Positions 25,101-31,237 of a stretch of DNA of 31,237 bases are shown here, in pieces. The DNA lies in the NCBI GenBank assembly GCA_035493835.1, contig DATJHO010000037.1, positions 1 to 31,237 on the forward strand, in the 5' to 3' direction. The notes below the pieces were generated by a model. It made no database searches. It saw nothing but the letters and a program-made list of their open reading frames with translations, and was not told the origin of the DNA. Source of the stretch: DASZTU01 sp035493835. Its GTDB lineage: Bacteria; Pseudomonadota; Alphaproteobacteria; Rhizobiales; Devosiaceae. The translations under genes and the position numbers were made by a program. The first letter of the stretch is position 1. Every line of letters begins with the position of its first letter.

Positions 25101-25536
25101 CGTGGAAGGCCAGCTCCAGCGCGCCGGACATGATCGAGGCTTCGATGGCGAAGAGAATGAAGGTGAAGCTCGCATAGATCAGCGAGGTCACCGTCGAGCC
25201 GATATAGCCGAAGCTGGCGCCGCGCGTGAGCAGGTCGATGTCGACGCCGTGCCGGGTCGCATAGCGACTGATCGGCACGCCAACCAGGAGGATAGCGAAG
25301 CACGCCACGACGATCGCCACCACGGCATTTGTGGTGCCGTAGGAAAGCGTGATCGAGCCGCCGATGGCTTCAAGGGCGAGGAAAGAAATCGCTCCGATGG
25401 CCGTATGCGAGATGCGGTTGCTGGAAAATTGCCGGGCGGATTTGGCGGTAAAGCGCAACGCGTAGTCTTCGAGCGTCTGGTTGGCGACCCAGCGATTGTA
25501 GTCGCGCCGGATCGGAATGATGCGCTGCCGCGCCAT
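22162..25536 (-). CDS. Hybrid histidine kinase with an NCS1-like permease sensor module and Cys-rich insert
   Basis: A very large (1124 aa) membrane sensor. Residues 1-495 form a polytopic domain resembling NCS1/cytosine-purine permeases (RRDYNRWVANQTLEDYALRF, then GASFGYIGSTVTSLIYA), with roughly twelve helices. A Cys-rich module at 502-542 has C502-x2-C505, C517, C525-x2-C528-C529, C535, C539 and His507/536/542, likely zinc binding. Two helices (about 572-595, 604-629) and a coiled coil lead to the kinase: H685 in SHELRTP, N-box 799-803, DTGTG at 830-834, GLGLGL at 860-865. A receiver follows with D971 (FVDILMPGMNG) and a helical tail of about 80 residues. The ATG at 25536 (MARQ) is preferred over a 27-residue longer start. 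It is divergent from urtA and coupled to the response regulator. It probably senses urea or a purine-derived compound. Confidence 0.87.
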   Translation of the reverse strand: MARQRIIPIRRDYNRWVANQTLEDYALRFTAKSARQFSSNRISHTAIGAISFLALEAIGGSITLSYGTTNAVVAIVVACFAILLVGVPISRYATRHGVDIDLLTRGASFGYIGSTVTSLIYASFTFILFAIEASIMSGALELAFHVPLWLGYVVSAVAVIPLVTHGVRLISRFQILTQPVWIVLNILPLVFIAFADWGKVDLWRAFAGIGEVSGPPGTMAPFDLAKFGAASAVILALMTQIGEQVDFLRFLPAEVGEKKHHHLAVFLAGAGWVVMGAPKLLAGSFLAVVALTSGIPADRAGQPGQMYAVAFGYVLPWPTVALVLMAVFVVVSQLKINVMNAYAGSLAWSNFFSRLTHSHPGRVIWLLFNVAIALLLMELGIYRVLEETLSIFSIIAMAWLCTISADLFINKPLGLAPPGIEFKRAHLYDINPVGLGSMTLSAAVALLAQAGLFGAQLAALAPFIALLIAGIASPTIAWATKGKYYLARKPRKAWANEKSITCSICQHPFEPEDMAWCPAYAAPICSLCCSLDARCHDLCKPHAHLRAQTAAVAAQLLPEWAVDRLSSRLGRYGIAVTLALALLGLILFLIYEFAQRASPGSADVVGGTIAVVFFVFSVATGIACWYLVLAHDSRRVAEEESSRQTTLLLKEIGAHNRTDAALQKAKEDAEAANRAKSRYVVGLSHELRTPLNAVLGYAQILERDETIPPKRQSAIKTIRRSAEHLSGLIDGLLDISRIEAGRLQVYSNEINIHDFLDQLVDMFRLQAEAKGVAFHHARVAELPPHVRTDEKRLRQILVNLLSNAIKYTDAGRIDFEVGYRSQVATFTVRDTGTGIEAEEIGQVFEPFVRGRAERNRMSPGLGLGLTITKLLSETLGGDIAVESELGKGSIFRIRLMLGRVDRPAPRAGQDRAVGGYAGPRRTIVVVDDNADHRELMRELLQPLGFIVLTANDAPHCLTLIDAISPDLYFVDILMPGMNGWDLARRLRATGRTAPIIMLSANIGDGSAAANADAGHNDTITKPFDVRQVFEKLVAHLGLEWIEADGKPADADRAASAAIVLPSPAALSELRSLGEIGHVRGIEAKLAEVAMEPAHLPLVDLLRARMQAFDFEGYAKILDGAAEHE

Positions 25537-25737
25537 CAGGAAACGCTCCCCCCGAGTTTTGAAACGACAAACCTCATCGGCCACCTCCTGCCGAAGAAAC
25601 TCCCATGCACAAATCATGCCGCCGGGGTGGGCGCCGGATCAATTGAAATAAGCATGAGATTGCAGTCGCTTCATTCCCTCGAAGGCCCTGAACATTGACC
25701 TTCGGCAGCACTCGCATCGCGCCGCTGCCCGTATTTT

Positions 25738-25750
25738 AAGCAGTCTGCTT
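25738..25750. promoter_or_regulatory. Small palindrome AAGCAG-T-CTGCTT upstream of urtA
   Basis: A perfect 6-1-6 inverted repeat in the divergent control region, 136 bp before the urtA start and 20 bp upstream of the larger palindrome. It may be a second regulator site or part of a composite operator. Short repeats can arise by chance. Confidence 0.35.
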
Positions 25751-25770
25751 CGGTAGCCTAATGCAGCAGT

Positions 25771-25786
25771 TACGTTGATCGACGTA
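25771..25786. promoter_or_regulatory. Candidate response-regulator site upstream of urtA (7-2-7 palindrome)
   Basis: TACGTTGATCGACGTA is palindromic over 16 bp with a single mismatched pair. It splits into two 7-bp half-sites, TACGTTG and CGACGTA, separated by AT. Inverted heptamers with a 2-bp gap starting with TAC are the arrangement bound by NarL-type (LuxR-HTH) response regulators. It ends 100 bp before the urtA ATG and lies beside genes for such a regulator. Confidence 0.5.
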
Positions 25787-25886
25787 TAGGGGCAACGTCC
25801 TAACCTGGCCCAGACTTCACCCCGGACAGCGCGAGTTCCTTGCTCTGCGCGCGAGATCCGTAACAATCAAACGGGGAAGACATTTC

Positions 25887-27200
25887 ATGGGCATCTCATT
25901 CACCAGGCGCACGATGCTGGCGGGTATGTTCGCCGCCTCGGTCGCTGCGGCGGCCCTGCCGGCCCTGCCGGCCGCGGCTGCGGACGACGTCATCAAGGTC
26001 GGCATCCTGCATTCGCTCTCTGGCACGATGGCGATTTCAGAGTCGACCCTCAAGGACACCATGCTGTTCCTCATCGATCAGCAGAACAAGAAGGGCGGCC
26101 TGCTTGGCAAGAAACTGGTCCCGGTCGTGGTCGATCCGGCTTCCGACTGGCCGACCTTTGCGGAAAAGGCGCGCGAGCTGATCTCGGTCGACAAGGTTGC
26201 GGCCGTGTTCGGCTGCTGGACCTCGTCCTCGCGCAAGGCGGTGCTGCCGGTCTTCGAGGAGTTGAACTCGATCCTCTTCTACCCCGTGCAGTACGAGGGC
26301 GAAGAATCCTCGCGCAACATCATCTACACCGGCGCGGCGCCGAACCAGCAGGCCATCCCCGCCGTCGATTATCTGATGAAGGAAGAGGGCGTGAAGCGCT
26401 TCGTGCTCGAGGGCACGGACTACGTCTACCCGCGCACCACGAACAAGATCTTGCAGGCGTACTTGGAGTCCAAGGGCATTCCCGACGCCGACATCCTCGT
26501 CAACTACACGCCGTTCGGGTTCTCCGACTGGCAGACCGAAGTTGCCAAGATCAAGGCGTTCGGCTCGGCCGGAAAGAAGACGGCGGTCGTGTCCACCATT
26601 AACGGCGATGCCAACGTGCCGTTCTACAAGGAATTGGGCAACCAGGGCATCAAGGCGACCGACATCCCGGTGATCGCCTTTTCGGTAGGCGAAGAAGAAC
26701 TCGCCGGCCTCGATACCAAGCCGCTGGTCGGCCATCTCGCCGCCTGGAACTACTTTGAATCGGTAGAAACGCCGGCCAACAAGCGCTTCATTTCGGACTG
26801 GCACAAGTACATCAAGGACGACAAGCGCGTCACCAATGACCCGATGGAAGCCGCCTATATCGGTTTCAACGCCTGGGTGAAGGCCGTGCAGGCGGCCGGC
26901 ACCACGAACACCGACCAGGTGCTGGATTCGATCATTGGGGTCTCCGTTCCGAACCTTTCGGGCGGCTATGCGACCGTGATGCCGAATCATCACATCACCA
27001 AGCCGGTGCTGATCGGCGAGATCCAGGGCAATGGCCAATTCGACATCGTGCAGCAGACCCCGGAAGTGGTCGGCGACGAGTGGAGCGATTATCTGCCCGA
27101 CTCCAAGGTGCTGATCTCGGATTGGCGCAAGCCGCTCTCCTGCGGCAACTTCAACGTCGCGACCGGCAAGTGCGGCGGCGCGGCCAAGTCGGCGATGTGA
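25887..27200 (+). CDS. urtA: Urea ABC transporter substrate-binding protein UrtA
   Basis: The periplasmic binding protein of the high-affinity urea importer, 437 aa. The N-terminus MGISFTRRTMLAGMFAASVAAAALPALPAAAA carries a twin-arginine pattern (FTRRTMLAG) and an alanine-rich signal, with cleavage before DDVIKVGILHSLSG. Family segments of UrtA include GTMAISESTLKDTMLFLIDQQN, KVAAVFGCWTSSSRKAVLPVFEE, LFYPVQYEGEESSRNIIYTGAAPNQQ and, later, DPMEAAYIGFNAWVKAV. These distinguish it from general branched-chain amino-acid binding proteins. ACGGGGAAG lies upstream of the ATG. It is the first gene of the urt operon and diverges from the sensor kinase. A hairpin-rich 139-bp gap separates it from urtB. 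Confidence 0.95.
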   Translation: MGISFTRRTMLAGMFAASVAAAALPALPAAAADDVIKVGILHSLSGTMAISESTLKDTMLFLIDQQNKKGGLLGKKLVPVVVDPASDWPTFAEKARELISVDKVAAVFGCWTSSSRKAVLPVFEELNSILFYPVQYEGEESSRNIIYTGAAPNQQAIPAVDYLMKEEGVKRFVLEGTDYVYPRTTNKILQAYLESKGIPDADILVNYTPFGFSDWQTEVAKIKAFGSAGKKTAVVSTINGDANVPFYKELGNQGIKATDIPVIAFSVGEEELAGLDTKPLVGHLAAWNYFESVETPANKRFISDWHKYIKDDKRVTNDPMEAAYIGFNAWVKAVQAAGTTNTDQVLDSIIGVSVPNLSGGYATVMPNHHITKPVLIGEIQGNGQFDIVQQTPEVVGDEWSDYLPDSKVLISDWRKPLSCGNFNVATGKCGGAAKSAM

Positions 27201-27224
27201 TCGCCAGCTTCCGCCATGAGCTTT

Positions 27225-27259
27225 CACCCTCATCCTGAACTCGTCGAAGGACGAGGGTG
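27225..27259. repeat. Palindromic repeat after urtA (CCCTCATCCTGAAC... type)
   Basis: CACCCTC (27225-27231) pairs with GAGGGTG (27253-27259), continued after one mismatch by TCCT/AGGA. It belongs to the same dispersed family as 16455-16483. It starts 24 bp past the urtA stop and may act as a stem-loop protecting urtA mRNA. Confidence 0.7.
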
Positions 27260-27270
27260 AACTCCACCAC

Positions 27271-27309
27271 GGCGACCTCCTGGTTCGACAGGCTCACCAT
27301 TAGGTCGCC
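27271..27309. repeat. Second stem-loop in the urtA-urtB gap
   Basis: GGCGACCT (27271-27278) pairs perfectly with AGGTCGCC (27302-27309), with an inner TGGT/ACCA stem around TCGACAGGCTC. The inner sequence (GGTTCGACAGGCTCACC) is a core common to short dispersed repeats in Alphaproteobacteria. It lies 30 bp before the urtB start and could lower expression of downstream genes relative to urtA. Confidence 0.65.
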
Positions 27310-27339
27310 CCCTTGTTGCTCATCCTCACGAGGCGCCAA

Positions 27340-28974
27340 GTGCTTTTCTCCAATCTCCGTTTGCTGGCTGCGCTCATCTGCCTGGCGATCGGTCTTACGG
27401 CGCTGCCGGCCTGTGCGCAGAGCAGCAATGCGGCCAATATTTCGGACCTCGTCAATGCGCTCGGCGAGGGCGACTTCAACACCCGGGTCGCCGCGATCCA
27501 GGCGCTGGTTGCCTCGCACGATCCGAGTGTGAAAAAAATCCTCGACGAACTCTCGGACGGCCAGCTCTATGCCTCGAGCGACGGCGGGCCGGTCTATCTG
27601 CAGGGCGGCACCGACGACGCGCCGACCTTTTCCGATCCCATCACTGGAAAGCAAGCCGATCCGGACTCTTACGACCCGGACTCGATGGGGAAGGTCAAGA
27701 TCAACAACAATGTCCGCAACGCCATCGATGACGCGATGAGCCAGCTGACGCTGCTGAGCCCCGACCGCGATGCGCGGTTCGCGGCGGCCGAGGGCATGCT
27801 GAAGGATGGGGACCCAAAGAACCTCGACCTGCTGAACGAGGCCCTGGCGTCGGAAAAGGACGCACACGTCAAGAAGACCATGCAGGCGGCACGGGCCGTA
27901 ATTCTGCTCAAAACCAACGCCAGCGATGCCGACAAGGAAGCCGCGATCGACATCATCGCCGCGCAAGGCGATCTGGATGCGGTTGGCACCCTGACTGCCG
28001 CCCTGGCCAACGCCCCGGCCGAGCTCAAGCCGGATATCCAGAAGCACATCGCCAGCATCAATGAAGCGCTGGCACTGTGGGGGATCGGCCAGAACGTCTG
28101 GTACGGGATCTCGCTCGGCTCGGTCCTGCTGCTCGCCGCGATCGGCCTTGCCATCACCTTTGGCGTGATGGGCGTCATCAACATGGCCCATGGCGAGATG
28201 GTGATGTTGGGGGCCTATACGACCTACGTCGTTGAGAACCTTGTCAACGAGCTGGCGCCCGGGCTCGCCGACTATTCAATCATTGCTGCCGTCCCGGCGG
28301 CGTTTCTGTTCACCGGCCTGGTCGGCGTGATCATCGAGCGCGGGCTGATCCGCTGGCTCTATGGGCGCCCGCTCGAAACGCTGCTGGCGACATGGGGGCT
28401 GTCGCTGATCCTGCAGCAGGCTGTGCGCACCATCTTCGGGGCGAGCAACGTCCTTGTCTCCGCCCCCAGTTGGATGTCCGGCGCCTTTGAGCTCGGGCAC
28501 CTCCAGATCACGCTCAACCGGCTGGTGATCGTCATTTTCGCCATCCTCATCTTCGCGATCCTGCAGCTTGTGCTCAACCGCACGCCTCTGGGGCTGCAGA
28601 TGCGGGCCGTAACGCAAAACCGGCGCATGGCCTCGGCGATGGGCATTAGGACGCCTTTCGTTGATGCCATGACGTTCGGGCTCGGCTCGGGCATTGCGGG
28701 CATCGCCGGGGTAGCGCTGACGCAAATCGACAACGTCTCGCCCAATCTGGGCCAGAACTACATCATCGACAGCTTCATGGTGGTGGTCTTCGGCGGGGTC
28801 GGCAATCTCTGGGGTACGCTTGTCGGGGCGCTGACGCTTGGCGTCGCCAACAAATTTCTCGAGCCCTATGCCGGCGCCGTACTCGGCAAGATCGCGATCC
28901 TCGTCTTCATCATCCTCTTCATCCAGCGCCGCCCGCGCGGGCTGTTCGCGCTGAAGGGGAGGGCGGTGGAATGA
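27340..28974 (+). CDS. urtB: Urea ABC transporter permease UrtB
   Basis: An inner-membrane permease of the LivH type, 544 aa. UrtB proteins carry an unusual N-terminal periplasmic domain, which is present here. After a signal-like stretch ending in ALPACAQ come about 230 helical, HEAT-like residues (DVNALGEGDFNTRVAAIQALVA, KDGDPKNLDLLNEALA). The permease part starts about YGISLGSVLLLAAIGLAITFGVMGVINMAHGEMVMLGAYTTY, the LivH/UrtB signature, and ends QRRPRGLFALKGR. The GTG at 27340 is preferred, with AGG six bases upstream. The in-frame TTG at 27313 would add nine residues and has no good ribosome site. It forms the channel with UrtC. Confidence 0.93.
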   Translation: MLFSNLRLLAALICLAIGLTALPACAQSSNAANISDLVNALGEGDFNTRVAAIQALVASHDPSVKKILDELSDGQLYASSDGGPVYLQGGTDDAPTFSDPITGKQADPDSYDPDSMGKVKINNNVRNAIDDAMSQLTLLSPDRDARFAAAEGMLKDGDPKNLDLLNEALASEKDAHVKKTMQAARAVILLKTNASDADKEAAIDIIAAQGDLDAVGTLTAALANAPAELKPDIQKHIASINEALALWGIGQNVWYGISLGSVLLLAAIGLAITFGVMGVINMAHGEMVMLGAYTTYVVENLVNELAPGLADYSIIAAVPAAFLFTGLVGVIIERGLIRWLYGRPLETLLATWGLSLILQQAVRTIFGASNVLVSAPSWMSGAFELGHLQITLNRLVIVIFAILIFAILQLVLNRTPLGLQMRAVTQNRRMASAMGIRTPFVDAMTFGLGSGIAGIAGVALTQIDNVSPNLGQNYIIDSFMVVVFGGVGNLWGTLVGALTLGVANKFLEPYAGAVLGKIAILVFIILFIQRRPRGLFALKGRAVE

Positions 28975-29014
28975 GCGTGATGGTGTTCGCTTCAAAGGGC
29001 GGCGGTTCCGTCGT

Positions 29015-29131
29015 TCCCCTCCCCCTTGAGGGGAGGGTGGCGGCAGCCGGGTGGGGGTTGTTCCCATCCACGCCTGTTGAGCTTGCCGCAACACCCCCCA
29101 CCCCCAACCCCTCCTCTCAAGGGGGAGGGGA
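29015..29131. repeat. Long inverted repeat between urtB and urtC
   Basis: Bases 29015-29037 and 29109-29131 form a 23-bp stem (one G-T pair) of C/G tracts. About 71 bases separate the arms, so a large cruciform or RNA hairpin is possible. It occupies most of the 199-bp gap between urtB and urtC and is distinct from the other palindromic repeats in the window. It may be a dispersed mobile or REP-like element. An effect on downstream expression is plausible but unproven. Confidence 0.8.
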
Positions 29132-29173
29132 GCGAGGCTGTGCCCTGAACGCCCGCCTGGTCGGGAGCGGGTC

Positions 29174-30370
29174 ATGATCACCCAATTCCTCCTCCGCGCC
29201 CTCGACCGCAAGGCGATCTGGCTGATCCTGGCACTGCTGGTCGTGGCGGCGCTCGTGCCGGTCCTCAATCTCGTCGTACCGGCCGGAAACCCGCTCCACC
29301 TCGACGTCGTCTGGGTGTCACTGCTCGGCAAATACCTGACCTGGGCGATGCTGGCGCTCGCGCTGGACCTGGTCTGGGGCTATTGCGGCATTCTTTCGCT
29401 TGGCCACGGCGCTTTCTTCGCGCTCGGTGGCTATGCCATGGGCATGTACCTGATGCGCCAGATCGGCTCGCGCGGGGTTTATGCCAACCCGATCCTGCCC
29501 GATTTCATGGTGTTCCTGAACTGGAAGGCGTTGCCCTGGTATTGGTACGGGTTCGACCATTTCTGGTTCGCCGCGCTGATGGTGATCCTGATACCCGCGC
29601 TGCTCGCCTTCGTCTTTGGCTGGTTCGCTTTCCGCAGCCGCGTCACGGGCGTCTATCTCTCGATCATCACGCAGGCGATGACCTACGCGCTGCTGTTGGC
29701 GTTCTTCCGCAACGACATGGGCTTTGGCGGCAATAACGGGCTGACCGACTTCAAGGATATTTTGGGCTTCAACATTCTCGCCGACAGCACCCGCTCGGCG
29801 CTGTTTGCCGCTACCGCGATCTTTCTGGCGTTGGCCGTGCTGGTCTGTTCGGCCATCGTCAATTCCAAGCTCGGGAACGTGATGATCGCCGTCCGCGACG
29901 CCGAGAGCCGGACCCGCTTCCTGGGCTATCGGGCGGACAACGTAAAGCTGTTCGTATTTGTAGCTTCTGCGATCATTGCCGGCATTGCCGGGGCACTCTA
30001 CGTGCCGCAGGTCGGCATCATTAATCCCAACGAGTTCTCGCCCGCCAACTCGATCGAGGTGGTGATCTGGACGGCCGTCGGGGGCAGGGGGACGATCATC
30101 GGGCCGATCCTGGGCGCCATCCTCGTCAATGCGGGAAAGTCGTACTTCACCGCGGCGTTCCCGGATTTTTGGCTTTATGCGCTCGGGGCGCTGTTCATGC
30201 TGGTGACGATTTTCCTGCCGCAGGGCATCGTCGGGCTGCTGGCTCGCCGCCGCAAGCGGCGAGCCCCGACCAATTCCAGCGGTCGCCCCGAGCCCGCCCG
30301 CGAAGCGTCGCGGGAGGCGGAGGCCGGCTTGGAAGTCGGCCAGCTCTCATCCCAAACCCCGGCGGAGTAG
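29174..30370 (+). CDS. urtC: Urea ABC transporter permease UrtC
   Basis: A 398-aa inner-membrane permease of the LivM type. Family features are LDLVWGYCGILSLGHGAFFALGGYAMGMYLM near the start, the FRSRVTGVYLSIITQAMTYALLL segment, GGNNGLTDFKDILGF and, near the end, AVGGRGTIIGPILGAILVNAGKSYF. The NGLTDF and TAVGGRGT wording fits UrtC rather than LivM. The ATG at 29174 has GGGAGCGGG upstream. The C-terminus ends in a hydrophilic tail of about 45 residues (RRKRRAPTNSSGRPEPAREAS onward), longer than in most relatives and possibly disordered. Its stop is 4 bp before the urtD start. Confidence 0.94.
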   Translation: MITQFLLRALDRKAIWLILALLVVAALVPVLNLVVPAGNPLHLDVVWVSLLGKYLTWAMLALALDLVWGYCGILSLGHGAFFALGGYAMGMYLMRQIGSRGVYANPILPDFMVFLNWKALPWYWYGFDHFWFAALMVILIPALLAFVFGWFAFRSRVTGVYLSIITQAMTYALLLAFFRNDMGFGGNNGLTDFKDILGFNILADSTRSALFAATAIFLALAVLVCSAIVNSKLGNVMIAVRDAESRTRFLGYRADNVKLFVFVASAIIAGIAGALYVPQVGIINPNEFSPANSIEVVIWTAVGGRGTIIGPILGAILVNAGKSYFTAAFPDFWLYALGALFMLVTIFLPQGIVGLLARRRKRRAPTNSSGRPEPAREASREAEAGLEVGQLSSQTPAE

Positions 30371-30374
30371 CGCC

Positions 30375-31133
30375 ATGCAAGCCACGCTGCCCGTTGGCAA
30401 GACCATGCTCTACCTGAACGGCGTTTCCGTCGCCTTCGACGGATTTAGGGCGCTGAACAACCTCTCGATCATCGTCCACCCGGCCGAGATGCTCGCGATC
30501 ATCGGGCCAAACGGGGCCGGCAAGACCACGATGATGGACATCATCACTGGCAAGACCCGCGCCGATGCCGGCGAGGTGCTGTTCGATGACGCCGTGGACC
30601 TGCGGCGGCTGGACGAAGCCAAGATCGCCAATCTCGGCATCGGCCGCAAATTCCAGAAGCCCACCGTGTTCGAGAGCCAGACGGTATGGGACAATCTGGT
30701 GCTGGCCCTGAAAAAGCCGCGCGGGGTGTTCTCGACGCTCTTCCACCGGTCAAGCGGAGAGGACCATCGCCACATTGAGGAGATCCTCGCGACCATCCGG
30801 CTTTCCGGCCGCCAGCAAGACCTTGCGGCTGATCTGAGCCACGGCCAGAAGCAGTGGCTCGAGATCGGCATGCTCCTGGCGCAGGATCCCAAACTCCTGC
30901 TGGTCGATGAGCCTGTGGCCGGGATGACCGATGCCGAGACAATCGAGACGGCAAAGCTGCTCAAGGACATCGCTCAAACCCGCTCGGTGGTCGTGGTCGA
31001 ACACGACATGAGTTTTGTGCGCGAGCTGGGCTGCCGCGTGACCTGCCTGGCCGAAGGCACCGTGCTGGCCGAAGGCACGCTCGAGCAGGTGAGCGCCAAC
31101 CCGGTCGTGATCGAAAGGTATCTGGGACGATGA
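30375..31133 (+). CDS. urtD: Urea ABC transporter ATP-binding protein UrtD
   Basis: The first ATPase of the urea importer, 252 aa, LivG-like. Visible are Walker A GPNGAGKT (44-51), the Q-loop in GIGRKFQKPTVFESQTVWDNL, signature LSHGQKQWLEIGMLL, Walker B LLLVDEP with AGM and the H-loop VVVEHDMSFVRELG. RKFQKPTVF and SHGQKQWLEIG are characteristic of UrtD. The ATG at 30375 has GGAG upstream and follows urtC after 4 bp. An inner ATG (MLYLNGVSV, residue 11) is possible. Its partner UrtE is expected downstream but is not in the window. Confidence 0.94.
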   Translation: MQATLPVGKTMLYLNGVSVAFDGFRALNNLSIIVHPAEMLAIIGPNGAGKTTMMDIITGKTRADAGEVLFDDAVDLRRLDEAKIANLGIGRKFQKPTVFESQTVWDNLVLALKKPRGVFSTLFHRSSGEDHRHIEEILATIRLSGRQQDLAADLSHGQKQWLEIGMLLAQDPKLLLVDEPVAGMTDAETIETAKLLKDIAQTRSVVVVEHDMSFVRELGCRVTCLAEGTVLAEGTLEQVSANPVVIERYLGR

Positions 31134-31158
31134 TTGATCCGTTGTTCACCGGGCCCTG

Positions 31159-31210
31159 CCTTCCTTCTCCCCTTGCGGGAGAAGGTGGCGCGGAGCGCCG
31201 GAAGAGGGGT
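31159..31210. repeat. Palindromic dispersed repeat after urtD (second copy)
   Basis: These 52 bases match 14639-14690 with three differences, including the 9-bp stem 31163-31171 with 31177-31185 (loop CTTGC). It starts 25 bp past the urtD stop. The left half of the composite element seen at 14569 is missing here. The window ends 27 bases later. Confidence 0.8.
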
Positions 31211-31237
31211 GAGCCGCGCGCGCCAAGCTTGGGATCT

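Larger units (their letters stand above)
25537..25886. promoter_or_regulatory. Divergent control region between sensor kinase and urtA
   Basis: This 350-bp gene-free stretch must hold the promoters of both the sensor/regulator pair (minus) and the urt operon (plus). It is AT-richer than the flanking genes. It contains the two palindromes listed separately at 25738-25750 and 25771-25786. No sigma-54 GG-N10-GC element was found on inspection. No convincing -35/-10 pair could be fixed on either strand. Confidence 0.6.

Noticed and set aside
25639..25866. Small minus-strand open frame (75 codons) in the kinase-urtA spacer
   Set aside because: No ribosome site, no domain, and it covers the palindromic control elements. 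It is more likely non-coding.
25537..25886. Sigma-54 promoter for urt, expected if NtrC-controlled
   Set aside because: No GG-N10-GC pair with acceptable flanks was found by eye on either strand in the spacer.
26037..29331. Several long minus-strand open frames opposite urtA, urtB and urtC
   Set aside because: They lie antisense to clear transporter genes, show no family motifs and have the composition of GC-rich shadow frames.

Overview
This is a GC-rich, densely coding window that looks like an alphaproteobacterial chromosome, most likely Hyphomicrobiales (Devosia or a relative). The evidence is the gene content (an urt urea transporter, several sugar-acid and organic-acid ABC systems, an IorAB-type molybdenum oxidoreductase) and interspersed palindromic intergenic repeats of a kind common in that order. 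The genus is an inference.

Region 1 (1-10.6 kb) looks like a catabolic and uptake island. It holds the 3' part of an MFS permease, then on the minus strand an SDR dehydrogenase followed by a 5-dehydro-4-deoxyglucarate dehydratase (KdgD-like). Divergent from these are a TIM-barrel sugar isomerase/epimerase and a GlcG/HbpS-type protein. A GntR/FCD repressor gene (minus) is divergent from a six-gene plus-strand operon: a 4,5-dihydroxyphthalate decarboxylase-like protein, a six-bladed Kelch protein, and a complete NitT/TauT-type ABC transporter (binding protein, ATPase, two permeases). A clean 8-6-8 inverted repeat lies between the GntR gene and this operon.

Region 2 (10.7-17.7 kb, minus strand) is an operon of a mandelate-racemase-type enolase superfamily enzyme followed by a Tat-exported family-5 binding protein and the DppB, DppC, DppD and DppF-like parts of an oligopeptide-type ABC transporter. 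A LacI-type palindrome lies upstream. The enolase enzyme may supply the acid-sugar product that the KdgD-like enzyme consumes, but that link is inference.

Region 3 (17.7-21.2 kb) has a decayed IS110-type transposase tail and a two-subunit molybdopterin hydroxylase (2Fe-2S subunit plus Tat-exported large subunit). A perfect TGTGA-N6-TCACA palindrome lies upstream of the hydroxylase and a terminator-like hairpin lies downstream.

Region 4 (21.2-31.2 kb) is the most interesting part. A hybrid histidine kinase carries an NCS1-like nucleobase permease as its sensor module, with an eight-cysteine module inserted before the kinase. It overlaps a LuxR-type response regulator gene and is divergent from urtA-urtB-urtC-urtD. 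The 350-bp spacer contains a TACGTTGATCGACGTA palindrome with the 7-2-7 spacing of NarL/LuxR regulator sites. The proposal is that this kinase is a transporter-derived sensor of urea or a purine-breakdown compound that controls the urea transporter. urtE, if present, lies beyond the window.

All identifications come from reading translated sequence and motifs. No database search was run.
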